From: Lactococcus taiwanensis | GTDB lineage: Bacteria > Bacillota > Bacilli > Lactobacillales > Streptococcaceae | Reading direction: 5' to 3' | Length of the DNA stretch: 64,000 nucleotides | Assembly (NCBI RefSeq): GCF_014905395.1 | Contig: NZ_BNDT01000002.1 | Coordinates: 303,708-367,707, forward strand | Shown: positions 1-8,483 of the stretch, one piece after another | Layout of the letters: each line of letters opens with the position of its first letter | Position numbering within the stretch: position 1 is the stretch's first letter | Position numbers and translations under genes: made by a program | Notes under the pieces: model-generated | Databases searched by the model: none | What the model saw: the letters and a program-made list of their open reading frames with translations, nothing else | What the model was told of the DNA's origin: nothing

Positions 1-236
1 CTATTTCTGAGGTGTTAGATTCTCTGACCCAACATCCGCTCAAAGGGGAGTGTTTAATTATTGTGTCGGGAGCAAAAGAGCAAGTCCTTGAAACCATTGC
101 GCCAGAGCTGTCCCCGATAGAAGCTGTCAAGATGCTGATTGAAGAAGGCTCAAAGCCAAACGCGGCGATTAAGCAAGTTGCTAAAGAACGTTCGCTCAAT
201 CGACAAGCCTTATATGCAGAATTTCATGACTTATGA
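1..236 (+). CDS. rsmI: 16S rRNA 2'-O-ribose C1402 methyltransferase RsmI, C-terminal end (partial)
   Basis: The reading frame is open from the window edge, so only the last 78 or so residues are present. What is visible matches the C-terminal part of RsmI: a PLKGE motif starting the last strand of the methylase domain, then a helical tail ending in a KQVAKERSLNRQALYAEF-type segment that is characteristic of the family. RsmI methylates the ribose of C1402 in 16S rRNA. The GTG at position 12 is an internal valine codon, not a start. The gene ends just before a bidirectional palindromic terminator shared with the convergent small gene. Assignment rests on the tail alone, so confidence is good but not complete. 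Confidence 0.8.
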   Translation, partial: ISEVLDSLTQHPLKGECLIIVSGAKEQVLETIAPELSPIEAVKMLIEEGSKPNAAIKQVAKERSLNRQALYAEFHDL

Positions 237-237
237 A

Positions 238-273
238 CAAAAAAGTTACTGACCAACTGGTCAGTAACTTTTT
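238..273. terminator. Bidirectional terminator formed by a CTGAC-N6-GTCAG palindrome
   Basis: A-run, GTTACTGAC, spacer CAACTG, GTCAGTAAC, T-run. The 16-bp core is at 249-264. It is a perfect hairpin flanked by A and T runs, so it can stop transcription from both rsmI and the convergent minus-strand gene. Confidence 0.85.
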
Positions 274-463
274 AGCAATGCCCATCTACATTTTCATTGA
301 TCCAATGGTGTTGGAGATCATCAAAAATTCTTAGCTTTTCATGAGCTTTAACAAAGTTAATAATTTCTTCTCTGGAAAGTTGTGTTTCTTTTATTGCCGC
401 ACTCACGGTAACAAGTTTCATTTTTTCTAGGCCTTCTTGAAGTGCTTTGTATTGTTTCTCCAT
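272..463 (-). CDS. Hypothetical protein, 63 aa, likely leaderless
   Basis: A small acidic, helical protein of unknown function with no recognisable domain, signal peptide or membrane segment. The start is the ATG at 463 (MEKQYKALQEG). A TTG at 502 would lengthen the frame, but neither start has a Shine-Dalgarno site. The ATG at 463 is preceded on the minus strand by TATAAT at 475-470 with exactly 6 nt between, the spacing seen at several other genes here that look leaderless. The gene converges on rsmI and shares its bidirectional terminator, which supports it being real. Function cannot be inferred from context. Confidence 0.55.
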   Translation of the reverse strand: MEKQYKALQEGLEKMKLVTVSAAIKETQLSREEIINFVKAHEKLRIFDDLQHHWINENVDGHC

Positions 464-469
464 GCGTTT

Positions 470-475
470 ATTATA
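470..475 (-). promoter_or_regulatory. -10 box 6 nt upstream of the 63-aa gene
   Basis: TATAAT on the minus strand, followed by 6 nt and then ATG. Transcription would begin at or within 1-2 nt of the start codon. No clear extended TG motif is present here. Confidence 0.5.
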
Positions 476-502
476 CTTCAAATTGAGTAAAAAGTTGAGC
501 AA

Positions 503-712
503 TAACGGTAAAAGCTTGATTTTCAGAGAGAATTTTTATAAAATTGTCAGGTACGTTTTGATAACGAATCTTGTTATCTAAAAATAACTACCGTACGACG
601 GTGCTTCGCACCAGCTCTTGGATAGAACATCTAGGAGATGCTAATGATGGGTTCAGAGCAAGCTGAAATGCAGATGCTCAAAGAACTTATGTAGCGGGAG
701 AACTGTTAAAAA
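503..712 (+). other. Structured intergenic region upstream of mvaK1 with a 16-codon ORF
   Basis: Three small inverted repeats follow one another: GATAAC...GTTATC (560-578), CCGTACGACGG (591-601) and GGTGCTTCGCACC (600-612). After an AGGAG at 633-637 there is a 16-codon frame at 644-694 (Met-Met-Gly-Ser-Glu-Gln...Met, stop TAG). It could be a translated leader, a regulatory RNA or a gene remnant; the sequence does not decide. The mvaK1 ribosome binding site GGGAG lies at 696-700. Confidence 0.35.
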
Positions 713-1645
713 ATGACTATAAACAAAATGGGTGTCGGAATCGCCCATTCCAAGTTAATTTTGATTGGAGAGCATTCCGTCGTATACGGTCAACCAGCAA
801 TTGCCTTACCTGTCACTATTCTCAAGACAACTGCGACATTGACCTCGTCAAAATACGGGCAATATATTGAAAATAATGAGTTCCGTAGAAGAATTGATTT
901 GATGGGAGATGAGTTTGAAGGGATTCGCCAGTTAATTATGCGTTTGCTTAGTAAATTTCATTCTTCAAAGATGCCTTTCTCATTAGAAATTGATTCAAAT
1001 ATTCCACAAGGGCGTGGTTTAGGCGCATCAGCTTCTTTGGCTACGGCAATCACGCGAGCTTTTTATGACTTTTTCGAAACTGAGTTACCCCAAAGTGATC
1101 TGATGTTTTATGCTAATTTTTCTGAGAATATTACACATGGTAAATCCTCGGGGATAGATGTAGCGACCGTAAACTCAGAGCAGCCGCTCTGGTTTATCAA
1201 GGATACCGCCATTGAGCCTTTTGAGCTGAATTTGCATGGCTTTATTGTTATCGGAGATACAGGTGTTCATGGCTTTACAAGCCAAGCGATCAATATTGTA
1301 CGTGAAAAGTTAGTCGAAGAAAAGAAAAAAACGCAGGCACATATTAACCAATTAGGGGAATTAGCAACAGCCTCAAAAAATTTCTTGATGACTAACCAAC
1401 TAAGTGCCTTTGGTAAAGTGATGAATAAAGCCCATGGTATTCTTTCTGAGCTTGGCGTTTCACACCCTCGTCTTGAGACGTTGGTGGATACAGCTCTTAA
1501 AAACGGGGCACTCGGAGCTAAATTAACGGGTTCTGGTTTAGGGGGTGTCATGGTAGCGTTGGCTGAAAATGAAAAAGATGCGATTCGCATCAGTCAGCGT
1601 TTGCTAAAAAATGGCGCGAAGAACACGTGGATTTATTCATTCTGA
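713..1645 (+). CDS. mvaK1: Mevalonate kinase
   Basis: First kinase of the mevalonate route to isopentenyl diphosphate: phosphorylates mevalonate at C5 using ATP, in the cytosol. 310 aa, normal for the bacterial enzyme. GHMP-kinase features are in order: substrate strand GIAHSKLILIGEHSVVYG near residues 9-26, ATP-binding motif PQGRGLGASASL near residue 98, the GIDVATV segment with the presumed catalytic Asp near 147, and the C-terminal motif LTGSGLGG near 271. The ATG at 713 has GGGAG 12 nt upstream. The gene is followed by its own terminator (1684-1710) and so is transcribed apart from mvaD-mvaK2-fni, although the four enzymes act in one pathway. Confidence 0.93.
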   Translation: MTINKMGVGIAHSKLILIGEHSVVYGQPAIALPVTILKTTATLTSSKYGQYIENNEFRRRIDLMGDEFEGIRQLIMRLLSKFHSSKMPFSLEIDSNIPQGRGLGASASLATAITRAFYDFFETELPQSDLMFYANFSENITHGKSSGIDVATVNSEQPLWFIKDTAIEPFELNLHGFIVIGDTGVHGFTSQAINIVREKLVEEKKKTQAHINQLGELATASKNFLMTNQLSAFGKVMNKAHGILSELGVSHPRLETLVDTALKNGALGAKLTGSGLGGVMVALAENEKDAIRISQRLLKNGAKNTWIYSF

Positions 1646-1683
1646 GATCTGCTTTAACCCTAAAAGATCGAAACTAAACTATT

Positions 1684-1710
1684 AAAAGACAACGTAGGTT
1701 GTCTTTTTTT
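1684..1710 (+). terminator. Rho-independent terminator after mvaK1
   Basis: Stem AAAAGACAAC / GTTGTCTTTT with a GTAG-type loop, followed by a run of T. Confidence 0.9.
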
Positions 1711-1744
1711 GCTGCTAGTGTACAAGTAGCTCTATTGGCTTTTA

Positions 1745-1753
1745 TGATATAAT
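1745..1753 (+). promoter_or_regulatory. Extended -10 promoter of mvaD (predicted leaderless)
   Basis: TG-A-TATAAT ends at 1753 and the ATG begins at 1760, leaving 6 nt. No good -35 is seen, which fits an extended -10. No Shine-Dalgarno site can fit between. Confidence 0.75.
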
Positions 1754-1759
1754 AGTTTC

Positions 1760-2716
1760 ATGAAAAATATTGTCACAGCGCGGGCGCACACAAATATCGC
1801 CTTGATTAAATACTGGGGGAAAGCAGACTCAACCCTAAATATTCCTACGACAAGTTCTTTGTCTATGACCTTGGATCAATTTTATACCACCACGGCAGTC
1901 GAATTTACGGAATCGCCAGCAGACCGATTGATTCTAAATCAGCAAGAAACAGATGCGACACGCGTGAGCCAATTTTTGATGATGATGCGCGCAAAATACG
2001 GACAATTTCCAAATGTAAAGATTACTTCCGAAAACCATGTGCCAACAGCAGCGGGACTTGCATCAAGTGCTTCGAGCTTTGCAGCATTGACGGCAGCCAT
2101 GTTTGGATTGCTCGAGTTAGAAAAAGATGATGCGGAACTTTCTAGGATTGCACGACGCGGATCAGGATCGGCTTCGCGTTCTCTTTTTGGTAATTTTGCA
2201 ATCTGGAATAAAGGGACAGACGATCGTTCATCTTTTGCAGAGTCTTTTTATAATCAAGACATTGGACTTTCAATGATTGTGGCGGAAATCTCCTCAGAAA
2301 AGAAAAAAATGTCCTCTACTAAAGGAATGCAACTAGCTCAAACCGCCCCGACCTATGGGGCCTGGGTGGAAAAGTCTGCTTATCAATTGGAAGAGATGAA
2401 GTCCGCTATTCTTAAAGAAGACATTGAAAAAATTGGCTTAATTGCTCAAGACAATGCTTTGGGGATGCATGAGCAAAATCGTCGGTGTGAAGCGCCCTTT
2501 GATTATTTTACAAAAGAGACACAGCGCGTGGTGGATTTTACTGCGCAGTGCTACCGAGCAGGTCTACTTGCTTTTGTCACAATTGATGCAGGGCCAAATG
2601 TAAAAATTATTACTGATCATGCGACTGAGAAAAAACTGCTTGCTAAATTTCGAGCAGAATTTCCCGAACTAACTTTTGACGTCGCACATGCAGGAGGGGC
2701 TTATGAGTACCTTTGA
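1760..2716 (+). CDS. mvaD: Diphosphomevalonate decarboxylase
   Basis: Third ATP-dependent step of the mevalonate pathway: converts mevalonate 5-diphosphate to isopentenyl diphosphate with loss of CO2. 318 aa. The conserved N-terminal ARAHTNIALIKYWGKAD block spans residues 7-23 and the GHMP ATP loop AAGLASSASSFAALTAA lies near residue 97. The RRGSGSASRS segment near 135-145 and a C-terminal ITIDAGPN-type loop also match. The N-terminal block starts only 6 residues in, so the ATG at 1760 is certain, yet the -10 box ends 6 nt before it: the mRNA should be leaderless. It overlaps mvaK2 by 14 nt (2703-2716) and heads the mvaD-mvaK2-fni operon. Confidence 0.94.
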   Translation: MKNIVTARAHTNIALIKYWGKADSTLNIPTTSSLSMTLDQFYTTTAVEFTESPADRLILNQQETDATRVSQFLMMMRAKYGQFPNVKITSENHVPTAAGLASSASSFAALTAAMFGLLELEKDDAELSRIARRGSGSASRSLFGNFAIWNKGTDDRSSFAESFYNQDIGLSMIVAEISSEKKKMSSTKGMQLAQTAPTYGAWVEKSAYQLEEMKSAILKEDIEKIGLIAQDNALGMHEQNRRCEAPFDYFTKETQRVVDFTAQCYRAGLLAFVTIDAGPNVKIITDHATEKKLLAKFRAEFPELTFDVAHAGGAYEYL

Positions 2717-3680
2717 TGAAGCAGTCATTGTCAATGTACCGGGAAAGTTGTTTTTTGCAGGGGAATATGCAGTAACACGACCAGAAGGCTTAGCATTGGT
2801 GACAACCATTGCGACGGATTTTACAGTCAAAATCTCAGCAGGAGACAGATCATCACATCTCCAAACCAATGTTGCAATGGCAGATTATGACTTTTCAATA
2901 AATAAAATTAGTGTAACATCAGATAACCCTTGGAATTTTGCTCTGACCGCTTTGAAAAAAACCTTGGACTTTACTGACGGTTCTATCAGTAAAGTCAAAA
3001 ATGTCTGGCCTGAGGTGACTATTGAAATTACAAGTGATATGGGCTTTGGCGATCGAAAAAAAGGTTACGGATCTAGCGCCTCTGTGGTCTGTGGTGTGGT
3101 AAATGCTACTAATACCTACTTTAAGCTAGGACTGACTTTAGCAGAGCGCTTTGTGATTGCCGCAGAAGCCCATTACGAAGTGCAAGGCTCAGGTTCTATG
3201 GGGGATATTGCAGCCATAATGTATGGGGGAAGTGTATTATATAAAAACCGTACTCAAGTGCTCCCCCTTGATATGCCTTGGGCAACTTATGTGGTACAAA
3301 CGCAAAAAGCTGCAAAAACATCAGAAAAATTAAAAATTGAACTGTCTGATGATTTTTATCAGACTTCTGATCACTTGGTCAGAGCGCTGACAGCAGCGAT
3401 TGCTCAACAAGATTTTCAATGTTTTAAAGAAAAACTTTTAGAAAATCAAAAGCTTCTTTTACATCACATTCCTGAAGGTTACATGACGGATAAGTTGTCA
3501 CTGGCCTTAAAAATGATTAATGCCTACCCTGAGTTTGCAGGTAAAATTTCCGGAGCAGGTTTCGGAGAAAATGTGATTTTATTTGCAGAAAATGAGGCAC
3601 CTATCAAAGTACTGCAAAAAAAATTAGAGGATCATGGTATACACTTGTTTAAAGCAGAAATTTCGGAAAAGAACACATGA
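2703..3680 (+). CDS. mvaK2: Phosphomevalonate kinase
   Basis: Phosphorylates 5-phosphomevalonate to the diphosphate, the substrate of MvaD. GHMP kinase of 325 aa. The N-terminal motif VNVPGKLFFAGEYAV is at residues 9-23, the ATP loop GYGSSASVVCGV near 121 and the C-terminal KISGAGFGENV near 280. The start is the ATG at 2703 with AGGAGG at 2691-2696 inside the end of mvaD; longer frames beginning at 2676 lack an SD. It overlaps fni by 4 nt (ATGA), so the genes are translationally coupled. A one-mismatch copy of the dispersed palindrome (2974-2989) lies in frame and encodes F-T-D-G-S-I-S. Confidence 0.93.
   Translation: MSTFDEAVIVNVPGKLFFAGEYAVTRPEGLALVTTIATDFTVKISAGDRSSHLQTNVAMADYDFSINKISVTSDNPWNFALTALKKTLDFTDGSISKVKNVWPEVTIEITSDMGFGDRKKGYGSSASVVCGVVNATNTYFKLGLTLAERFVIAAEAHYEVQGSGSMGDIAAIMYGGSVLYKNRTQVLPLDMPWATYVVQTQKAAKTSEKLKIELSDDFYQTSDHLVRALTAAIAQQDFQCFKEKLLENQKLLLHHIPEGYMTDKLSLALKMINAYPEFAGKISGAGFGENVILFAENEAPIKVLQKKLEDHGIHLFKAEISEKNT
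2974..2989. repeat. Dispersed palindrome, variant copy inside mvaK2
   Basis: CTGAC-GGTTCT-ATCAG: one mismatch in the right arm. The flanks CTTTA...TAAAG extend the palindrome. Confidence 0.6.
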
Positions 3681-4735
3681 TAAAAAACGAAAAAGCAATT
3701 CATCAACATCGCAAAGACGAGCACCTCTCATTAGCAATCAAATACTGGCGTGATCAACGAAACAAGACAGCAGGCTTAACGTTTTCTGATTTACGCCTTA
3801 TTCCCAATACGCTCCCAGAGATTGCTCTTGAGGACATTAAGCTGTCCAGCAATTTTTTGGGTGCGTCCTTTGAATTTCCTTTTTACATTGAGGCGATGAC
3901 GGGAGGGACACCACGCGCTGACAAGCTTAATGCACAACTGGCCCAAATTGCAAAAAGTCAAGGTCTGGCTATGGCTGTTGGTTCACAATCAATTGCCCTA
4001 AAATACCCTGAACTGGCTGCAGGCTTTAAAAATGTCCGAGCACTCCATCCCTCTGGCTTTCTTTTTGCCAATCTAGGGGCTGGGCATTCTTTGGAAAATG
4101 CTAAGCGTGCTGTAGAGATGATTGAGGCTAATGCCTTAGAAATACATGTTAATACAGCGCAAGAGTTACCTATGGATGAAGGGGATCGGGCCTTTCGCTG
4201 GTTAGACAATATTAATGAAATTTCAGAAAAGCTAGAGGTACCAGTCATTGTAAAAGAAGTTGGATTTGGCATGTCTCAGCAAACCTTTAAACAACTCTCA
4301 GAAACTGCGGTGTCGGCTATTAACATCGGTGGAAACGGGGGAACAAATTTTGCGTGGATTGAGCGCAAACGCAGTCAAAATGGTTTTGATATTGATGATT
4401 TTGGACTTTCCACAGTAGAGAGTTTGTTGGAAGCCCAACTCACCCCACCCACCAAGCCCCTCATAGCTACAGGTGGGATTACTTCGGCGCAAGATATAGT
4501 CAAAAGTTTAATCTTGGGAGCAGATCTTGCTAGTTCGGCAGGCTTTTTACTCTCCACTTTGAATGAGTCCGGCGTAGAAGCAGTGGAAGCTCTACTTGAA
4601 CAATGGAAAGCGGATTTAGCAAAAGGGATGACACTCTTGGGTGTCGTAGATATAATAGACTTAAAACAAGTTGACACACTCCTTTCACCACGTGCTTTAA
4701 GCTTTATTGAGCAACGTTCTGGGAAGATTTGGTAA
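3677..4735 (+). CDS. fni: Type II isopentenyl-diphosphate delta-isomerase (FMN-dependent)
   Basis: Interconverts isopentenyl and dimethylallyl diphosphate, the last step of this operon's pathway; uses FMN, NADPH and Mg2+. 352 aa, typical. Visible motifs: EAMTGGTPRAD near residue 73 (FMN/phosphate contact), HVNTAQELPMDEGDR near 155-169, a GGNGGTNFAWIE loop near 219 and ATGGITSAQD near 262, all characteristic of the TIM-barrel type II enzyme. The start ATG overlaps the mvaK2 stop. The following intergenic region carries the separate sodA promoter, so fni ends the operon. Confidence 0.95.
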   Translation: MIKNEKAIHQHRKDEHLSLAIKYWRDQRNKTAGLTFSDLRLIPNTLPEIALEDIKLSSNFLGASFEFPFYIEAMTGGTPRADKLNAQLAQIAKSQGLAMAVGSQSIALKYPELAAGFKNVRALHPSGFLFANLGAGHSLENAKRAVEMIEANALEIHVNTAQELPMDEGDRAFRWLDNINEISEKLEVPVIVKEVGFGMSQQTFKQLSETAVSAINIGGNGGTNFAWIERKRSQNGFDIDDFGLSTVESLLEAQLTPPTKPLIATGGITSAQDIVKSLILGADLASSAGFLLSTLNESGVEAVEALLEQWKADLAKGMTLLGVVDIIDLKQVDTLLSPRALSFIEQRSGKIW

Positions 4736-4744
4736 ACAAATTAT

Positions 4745-4773
4745 TTGGCAATGTAATCGAAATCATCTATAAT
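4745..4773 (+). promoter_or_regulatory. sodA promoter
   Basis: TTGGCA (4745-4750), 17 nt, TATAAT (4768-4773). The SD AAAGGAGAAA lies shortly before the ATG at 4812. Confidence 0.8.
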
Positions 4774-4811
4774 GAGAATAGAATTAAAATGAAAACAAAG
4801 GAGAAATAACG

Positions 4812-5432
4812 ATGGCATTTACATTACCAGAACTTCCCTACGCTTATGATGCGCTTGAACCTTTCTTTGATGAAGCAACGATGCACTTGCACCACGAAAA
4901 ACATCATCAAACTTACGTTAACAACCTCAATGCAGCGATTAAAAAACATAATGAGTTGGATGATAAAAGTCTTGAAGAATTACTGACAGACTTGTCAGCA
5001 ATCCCAGAAGACATTCGTACAGCTGTCCGCAATAATGGTGGTGGACATTTGAACCACAGCCAATTTTGGCTTTGGCTCCGTCCTAACACAGAAGGCTCTG
5101 AAAACCATCCCGATGGTGAAATTGGTGATGCAATCGCCAAAGAATTCGGTAGCTTTGAAACATTCAAAGCAGAGTTTAAAGCAGCCGCAACTGGACGTTT
5201 TGGCTCAGGCTGGGCTTGGCTTGTCGTTGATGGCGATGGCAAATTGAAAGTCACTTCTACAGCTAACCAAGATAACCCAATCTCTGAAGGGTTAGTTCCT
5301 GTTTTGGGACTTGATGTTTGGGAACATGCTTATTACCTCAAATACCATAATGTACGTCCAGACTACATCGAAGCTTTCTTCAATCTTGTCAACTGGGATA
5401 AAGTGAACGAACTTTATGCAAAAACAAAATAA
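4812..5432 (+). CDS. sodA: Superoxide dismutase [Mn]
   Basis: Dismutates superoxide to hydrogen peroxide and oxygen in the cytoplasm. 206 aa, the usual Mn/Fe-SOD length. The first metal ligand lies in the [14 protein letters not shown] helix near residue 26, the second in the [13 protein letters not shown] segment near 77-84, and the last two in [11 protein letters not shown] near 165-170. The manganese form is inferred from the lactococcal context. It has its own promoter and terminator, so it is monocistronic. A perfect copy of the dispersed palindrome (4983-4998) is in frame and encodes L-T-D-L-S-A. Confidence 0.97.
   Translation: MAFTLPELPYAYDALEPFFDEATMHLHHEKHHQTYVNNLNAAIKKHNELDDKSLEELLTDLSAIPEDIRTAVRNNGGGHLNHSQFWLWLRPNTEGSENHPDGEIGDAIAKEFGSFETFKAEFKAAATGRFGSGWAWLVVDGDGKLKVTSTANQDNPISEGLVPVLGLDVWEHAYYLKYHNVRPDYIEAFFNLVNWDKVNELYAKTK
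4983..4998. repeat. Dispersed palindrome inside sodA
   Basis: CTGAC-AGACTT-GTCAG, read as Leu-Thr-Asp-Leu-Ser. Confidence 0.85.
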
Positions 5433-5450
5433 ACGTATAAAACATTAATG

Positions 5451-5484
5451 AAAAGTTACTGACCGTCTCGTCAGTAACTTTTTT
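5451..5484 (+). terminator. sodA terminator built on the dispersed palindrome
   Basis: Core CTGAC-CGTCTC-GTCAG at 5459-5474, flanked by AAAAGTTA on the left and TAACTTTTTTT on the right. Confidence 0.9.
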
Positions 5485-5589
5485 TGTAAGTAAGCCATAC
5501 CTGTTGACAAAAAGGGAGAAGCCTACTTCTCCCACCATTAAATAATCAGCGTTACAAAAAAAAGACAGGTTTCTTAAATGTTCATTTTC

Positions 5590-5598
5590 TGATATAAT
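5590..5598 (+). promoter_or_regulatory. Extended -10 promoter of the DEAD-box helicase gene
   Basis: TG-A-TATAAT, leaving a leader of roughly 90 nt before the ATG at 5694. A small inverted repeat (GCATTGCGAAAATGC) lies in the leader. Confidence 0.65.
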
Positions 5599-5693
5599 AG
5601 AAAAAAGTCCCTTCCATGGATAAATCAACATTTAAAAGGAACAAACGCATTGCGAAAATGCATCTGTTTCAAGCTTGACAATGAAAGAAAAAC

Positions 5694-7034
5694 ATGAAAT
5701 TTACAGATTTTAACTTTAAAGACTATATTAATACAACACTAGAAAATATCAAATTTGAAAACCCAACTGAAGTCCAGGAAAAATTGATTCCTATCGTTCT
5801 TTCTGGACGAGACTTAGTGGGTGAATCTAAGACTGGCTCCGGCAAAACACACACTTTTTTGCTTCCTATTTTCCAAAATTTGGACACAGATTTGGACGAA
5901 GTGCAAGCCGTCATCACTGCCCCTTCACGGGAGCTCGCAACCCAAATCTACAAAGCTGCTCAAGAGTTTGTCAAAGTCAATGATAAAATCCGCCTGTCTA
6001 ATTTCGTGGGTGGAACGGACAAAGCGCGCCAAATCAAAAAATTGGAAAGTGCTCAGCCTCATATCGTTATTGGGACACCTGGTCGGATTCATGATTTAGT
6101 AAAATCTAACGCACTCATTGTCCACACAGCCAAAACTTTTGTCGTGGATGAAGCGGACATGACCTTAGATATGGGCTTTTTGGCAGATGTTGACCAAATT
6201 GCTAGTTCATTTGGTAAACGTGTGCAAATGTTGGTCTTTTCAGCAACGATTCCGCAAAAGTTGCAACCCTTCTTAAAAAAATACCTTCATAATCCAGTCA
6301 TGCAAAAAATTGCTAACAAAACGGTCATCTCAGATACGATCGAAAACTGGTTGGTTTCGACAAAAGGGAGTTCACATAATCAGCTCTTGCTGCAGTTAAC
6401 AAAAGCGCTCAACCCTTATATGGCGATGATTTTCGCCAATACGAAAGGGCGCGTGGATGATATTCACCATTTCTTAACAAGTAATGGACTTAAAGTGGCT
6501 AAAATTCATGGAGATGTACCTCCGCGTGAACGCAAACGCATCATGAACGCCATCAAAAATCTAGATTATCAATATGTGGTTGCAACAGATATTGCAGCTC
6601 GTGGGATTGATATCGAAGGAGTTTCGCATATTATCAATGATGAAATTCCAAAAGATTTGACATTCTTTGTGCACCGCGTAGGACGTTCTGGTCGCAATGG
6701 CTTGCGGGGAACAGCTATCACCTTATATAGCCCTTCCGATGACTCAAGCATCCGTGAAATTGAAAAAATGGGTGTTACTTTCCAACCTAAAGCAGTAAAA
6801 AATGGCGAGATTGTTGACTCGTATGACCGTGATCGTCGTGAAAAACGGACCAAAAAACAAGAAGAATTATCTACCAAAACTATTGGTGCCCTCAAAAAAG
6901 GGAAAAAACACGTTAAGCCAGGCTACAAACGCGCCATTAAATGGCAAATTGAAGAAGATAATAAGAAAAAACGTCGTGCTGAACGTAACAAAAATGCGCG
7001 CAAACAGCGTGAATCACGTAAACAAAGTTTTTAA
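5694..7034 (+). CDS. DEAD-box ATP-dependent RNA helicase (CshB-like)
   Basis: Unwinds RNA duplexes using ATP; related Bacillota proteins act in ribosome assembly, mRNA decay and cold adaptation. 446 aa. The helicase motifs appear in order: Q-motif PTEVQEKLIP near residue 21, Walker A SKTGSGKT near 46, motif Ia APSREL (PTREL in most relatives), TPGR, DEAD near 152, SAT near 182 and HRVGRSGRNG near 320. The last 80 residues form a strongly basic Lys/Arg-rich tail likely to bind RNA. No strong SD is seen before the ATG. The long leader resembles those of cold-regulated genes, but regulation is inference. It could be CshA rather than CshB type. Confidence 0.88.
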   Translation: MKFTDFNFKDYINTTLENIKFENPTEVQEKLIPIVLSGRDLVGESKTGSGKTHTFLLPIFQNLDTDLDEVQAVITAPSRELATQIYKAAQEFVKVNDKIRLSNFVGGTDKARQIKKLESAQPHIVIGTPGRIHDLVKSNALIVHTAKTFVVDEADMTLDMGFLADVDQIASSFGKRVQMLVFSATIPQKLQPFLKKYLHNPVMQKIANKTVISDTIENWLVSTKGSSHNQLLLQLTKALNPYMAMIFANTKGRVDDIHHFLTSNGLKVAKIHGDVPPRERKRIMNAIKNLDYQYVVATDIAARGIDIEGVSHIINDEIPKDLTFFVHRVGRSGRNGLRGTAITLYSPSDDSSIREIEKMGVTFQPKAVKNGEIVDSYDRDRREKRTKKQEELSTKTIGALKKGKKHVKPGYKRAIKWQIEEDNKKKRRAERNKNARKQRESRKQSF

Positions 7035-7051
7035 GTTTAAGGTAGCAAAAC

Positions 7052-7636
7052 ATGCGCAAACTGCTTAAATTTTCAGGAGGAATTTTAGCAAGTTTTCTCT
7101 TACTTTGCTTGATTTGTCTTGGCTTAATACTGAGTAAAGCGAATACTTCGGTAGCTAAAGACCACAAGATTGACACAATTCTTGTCCTAGGAGCAAAGGT
7201 TGAAGCTAATAAAAAACCTTCACATATCATGCAAGAAAGACTGGAAGCTGCACGGCTACTGGCCCAAAAAAATCCTCAAGCGTCAATTATTGTCTCGGGA
7301 GCAAAAAGGACTGACGAACCAATCAGTGAGGCAGCTAGCATGAAAAATTACCTAGTCAGTCACGGGATAGCTAGGGAGCGGATTATCGCTGAAACAAAAG
7401 CCCAAAATACTGCAGAAAATATTTATTATTCTAAAAAATATTTTTGCGGTAAAACGGTAGTGGTCACCAGTGATTTTCATCTCTACCGAGCGCTTTATTT
7501 GGCAAAGCGTCAAGGATTAAAGCTGATGGGTCAAGCAGCAGTAACCTCAGTAGACGTTCCGCTGACTTACGTAAGTTATTATAGCCATGAAGTCTTTGGG
7601 TTGATGGATGCTTTTGTCTTTGGCTCTATTTCCTAG
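7052..7636 (+). CDS. YdcF/SanA-like DUF218 membrane protein
   Basis: 194 aa with one N-terminal membrane segment (about residues 8-28), followed by a DUF218 domain: DTILVLGAKV near 43, an AENIYYSKK segment and a VVTSDFHLYRALYLAK motif near 142-157 are family hallmarks. The domain would lie outside the membrane. Members are linked to envelope barrier function, but the biochemical role is not settled. It starts 17 nt after the helicase stop with a weak SD (AAGG) and is probably cotranscribed. Confidence 0.8.
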   Translation: MRKLLKFSGGILASFLLLCLICLGLILSKANTSVAKDHKIDTILVLGAKVEANKKPSHIMQERLEAARLLAQKNPQASIIVSGAKRTDEPISEAASMKNYLVSHGIARERIIAETKAQNTAENIYYSKKYFCGKTVVVTSDFHLYRALYLAKRQGLKLMGQAAVTSVDVPLTYVSYYSHEVFGLMDAFVFGSIS

Positions 7637-7644
7637 ACGAAGTA

Positions 7645-7660
7645 CTGATAGCTTTGTCAG
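7645..7660. repeat. Dispersed palindrome, variant copy after ydcF-like gene
   Basis: CTGAT-AGCTTT-GTCAG followed by TAATAAAG; one mismatch in the left arm. No long T-run, so a weak terminator at best. Confidence 0.6.
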
Positions 7661-7707
7661 TAATAAAGTTGTACTAATCAATTTATTTTAAATTGAAGCG
7701 AGGAATT

Positions 7708-8454
7708 ATGTTTTTACCAGAACAAATCAGTAAGCTCAATGAGCTTGAAAGTTTAGTTTTTGATTTTATCGTCAAATCACCCGAACAAGTTCAGCAAATG
7801 ACGATTCGAGATTTGGCCAGCAAAGTGCATGTTTCAACCTCAACTATTGTCCGACTTTGCACAAAACTTGGTTTTGAGGGATGGGCTGATCTCAAGTTTT
7901 ATTTGAAAAGTCAAGAGCGAGAAAAAACTCCTGAAGAACAGCATTATGATAACATGTTGGAGTTCAATATGTTTTTGCGTCGAATGAATACAGAAGCTTA
8001 TCAAGCCCGGCTCAATCAAGCCGCCAAGATGATTGCTCAAGCCGATTACACTGTCTTTCTTGGTTTGGGAACCTCTGGTTCTCTCAGTGAGTATGCCACG
8101 AAATATTTTGTCAATACGGGCCTACGGAGCTTTGTTATTTCAGACCCCTTTCAAGCTGTTCAAGTTCGAGGAATGGGAACAGTTGTCGCAGTAATTTTAT
8201 CTGTCTCTGGGGAAACAGAGCAAGTAGTAAAAAAAGAATTAGAGTTTAAAGCAGGTGGGGCCAAAATTATCTCTATCACAAACCATGAAGACTGTACCGT
8301 GGCTAAACTCTCAGACCTGAATCTTTCGTATCACTTGATTAATGAGTGGTCTAAACAGTATCCTCTTGGAAATTTAACCACTCAACTTCCTGTTCTTGCT
8401 ATTCTGGAGATTTTGTCTCATAAATCAATTGATTTACTGACTGAGAAAAGTTGA
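7708..8454 (+). CDS. MurR/RpiR family transcriptional regulator
   Basis: 248 aa. The N-terminal RpiR helix-turn-helix occupies about residues 1-77 (TIRDLASKVHVSTSTIVRLCTKLGFEGWADLK), and a SIS phosphosugar-binding domain follows from about 105 (FLGLGTSG, LSVSGETEQV). Such proteins sense a phosphorylated sugar and control its catabolic genes. The start chosen is the ATG at 7708 with GCGAGGA just upstream; a longer frame from 7693 lacks an SD. It stands directly upstream of the beta-glucoside PTS genes, with a terminator (8484-8512) and the catabolite-controlled ptcB promoter between. Its likely target is that promoter, which is inference from position. Confidence 0.85.
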   Translation: MFLPEQISKLNELESLVFDFIVKSPEQVQQMTIRDLASKVHVSTSTIVRLCTKLGFEGWADLKFYLKSQEREKTPEEQHYDNMLEFNMFLRRMNTEAYQARLNQAAKMIAQADYTVFLGLGTSGSLSEYATKYFVNTGLRSFVISDPFQAVQVRGMGTVVAVILSVSGETEQVVKKELEFKAGGAKIISITNHEDCTVAKLSDLNLSYHLINEWSKQYPLGNLTTQLPVLAILEILSHKSIDLLTEKS

Positions 8455-8455
8455 A

Positions 8456-8478
8456 CTTGTTTCAAAATAAGAAACAAA
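8456..8478. promoter_or_regulatory. Inverted repeat TTGTTTC...GAAACAA downstream of the RpiR gene
   Basis: TTGTTTC, short spacer, GAAACAA. It has no T-run of its own and precedes a separate terminator, so it may be an operator-like element. Role unknown. Confidence 0.35.
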
Positions 8479-8483
8479 TTATT

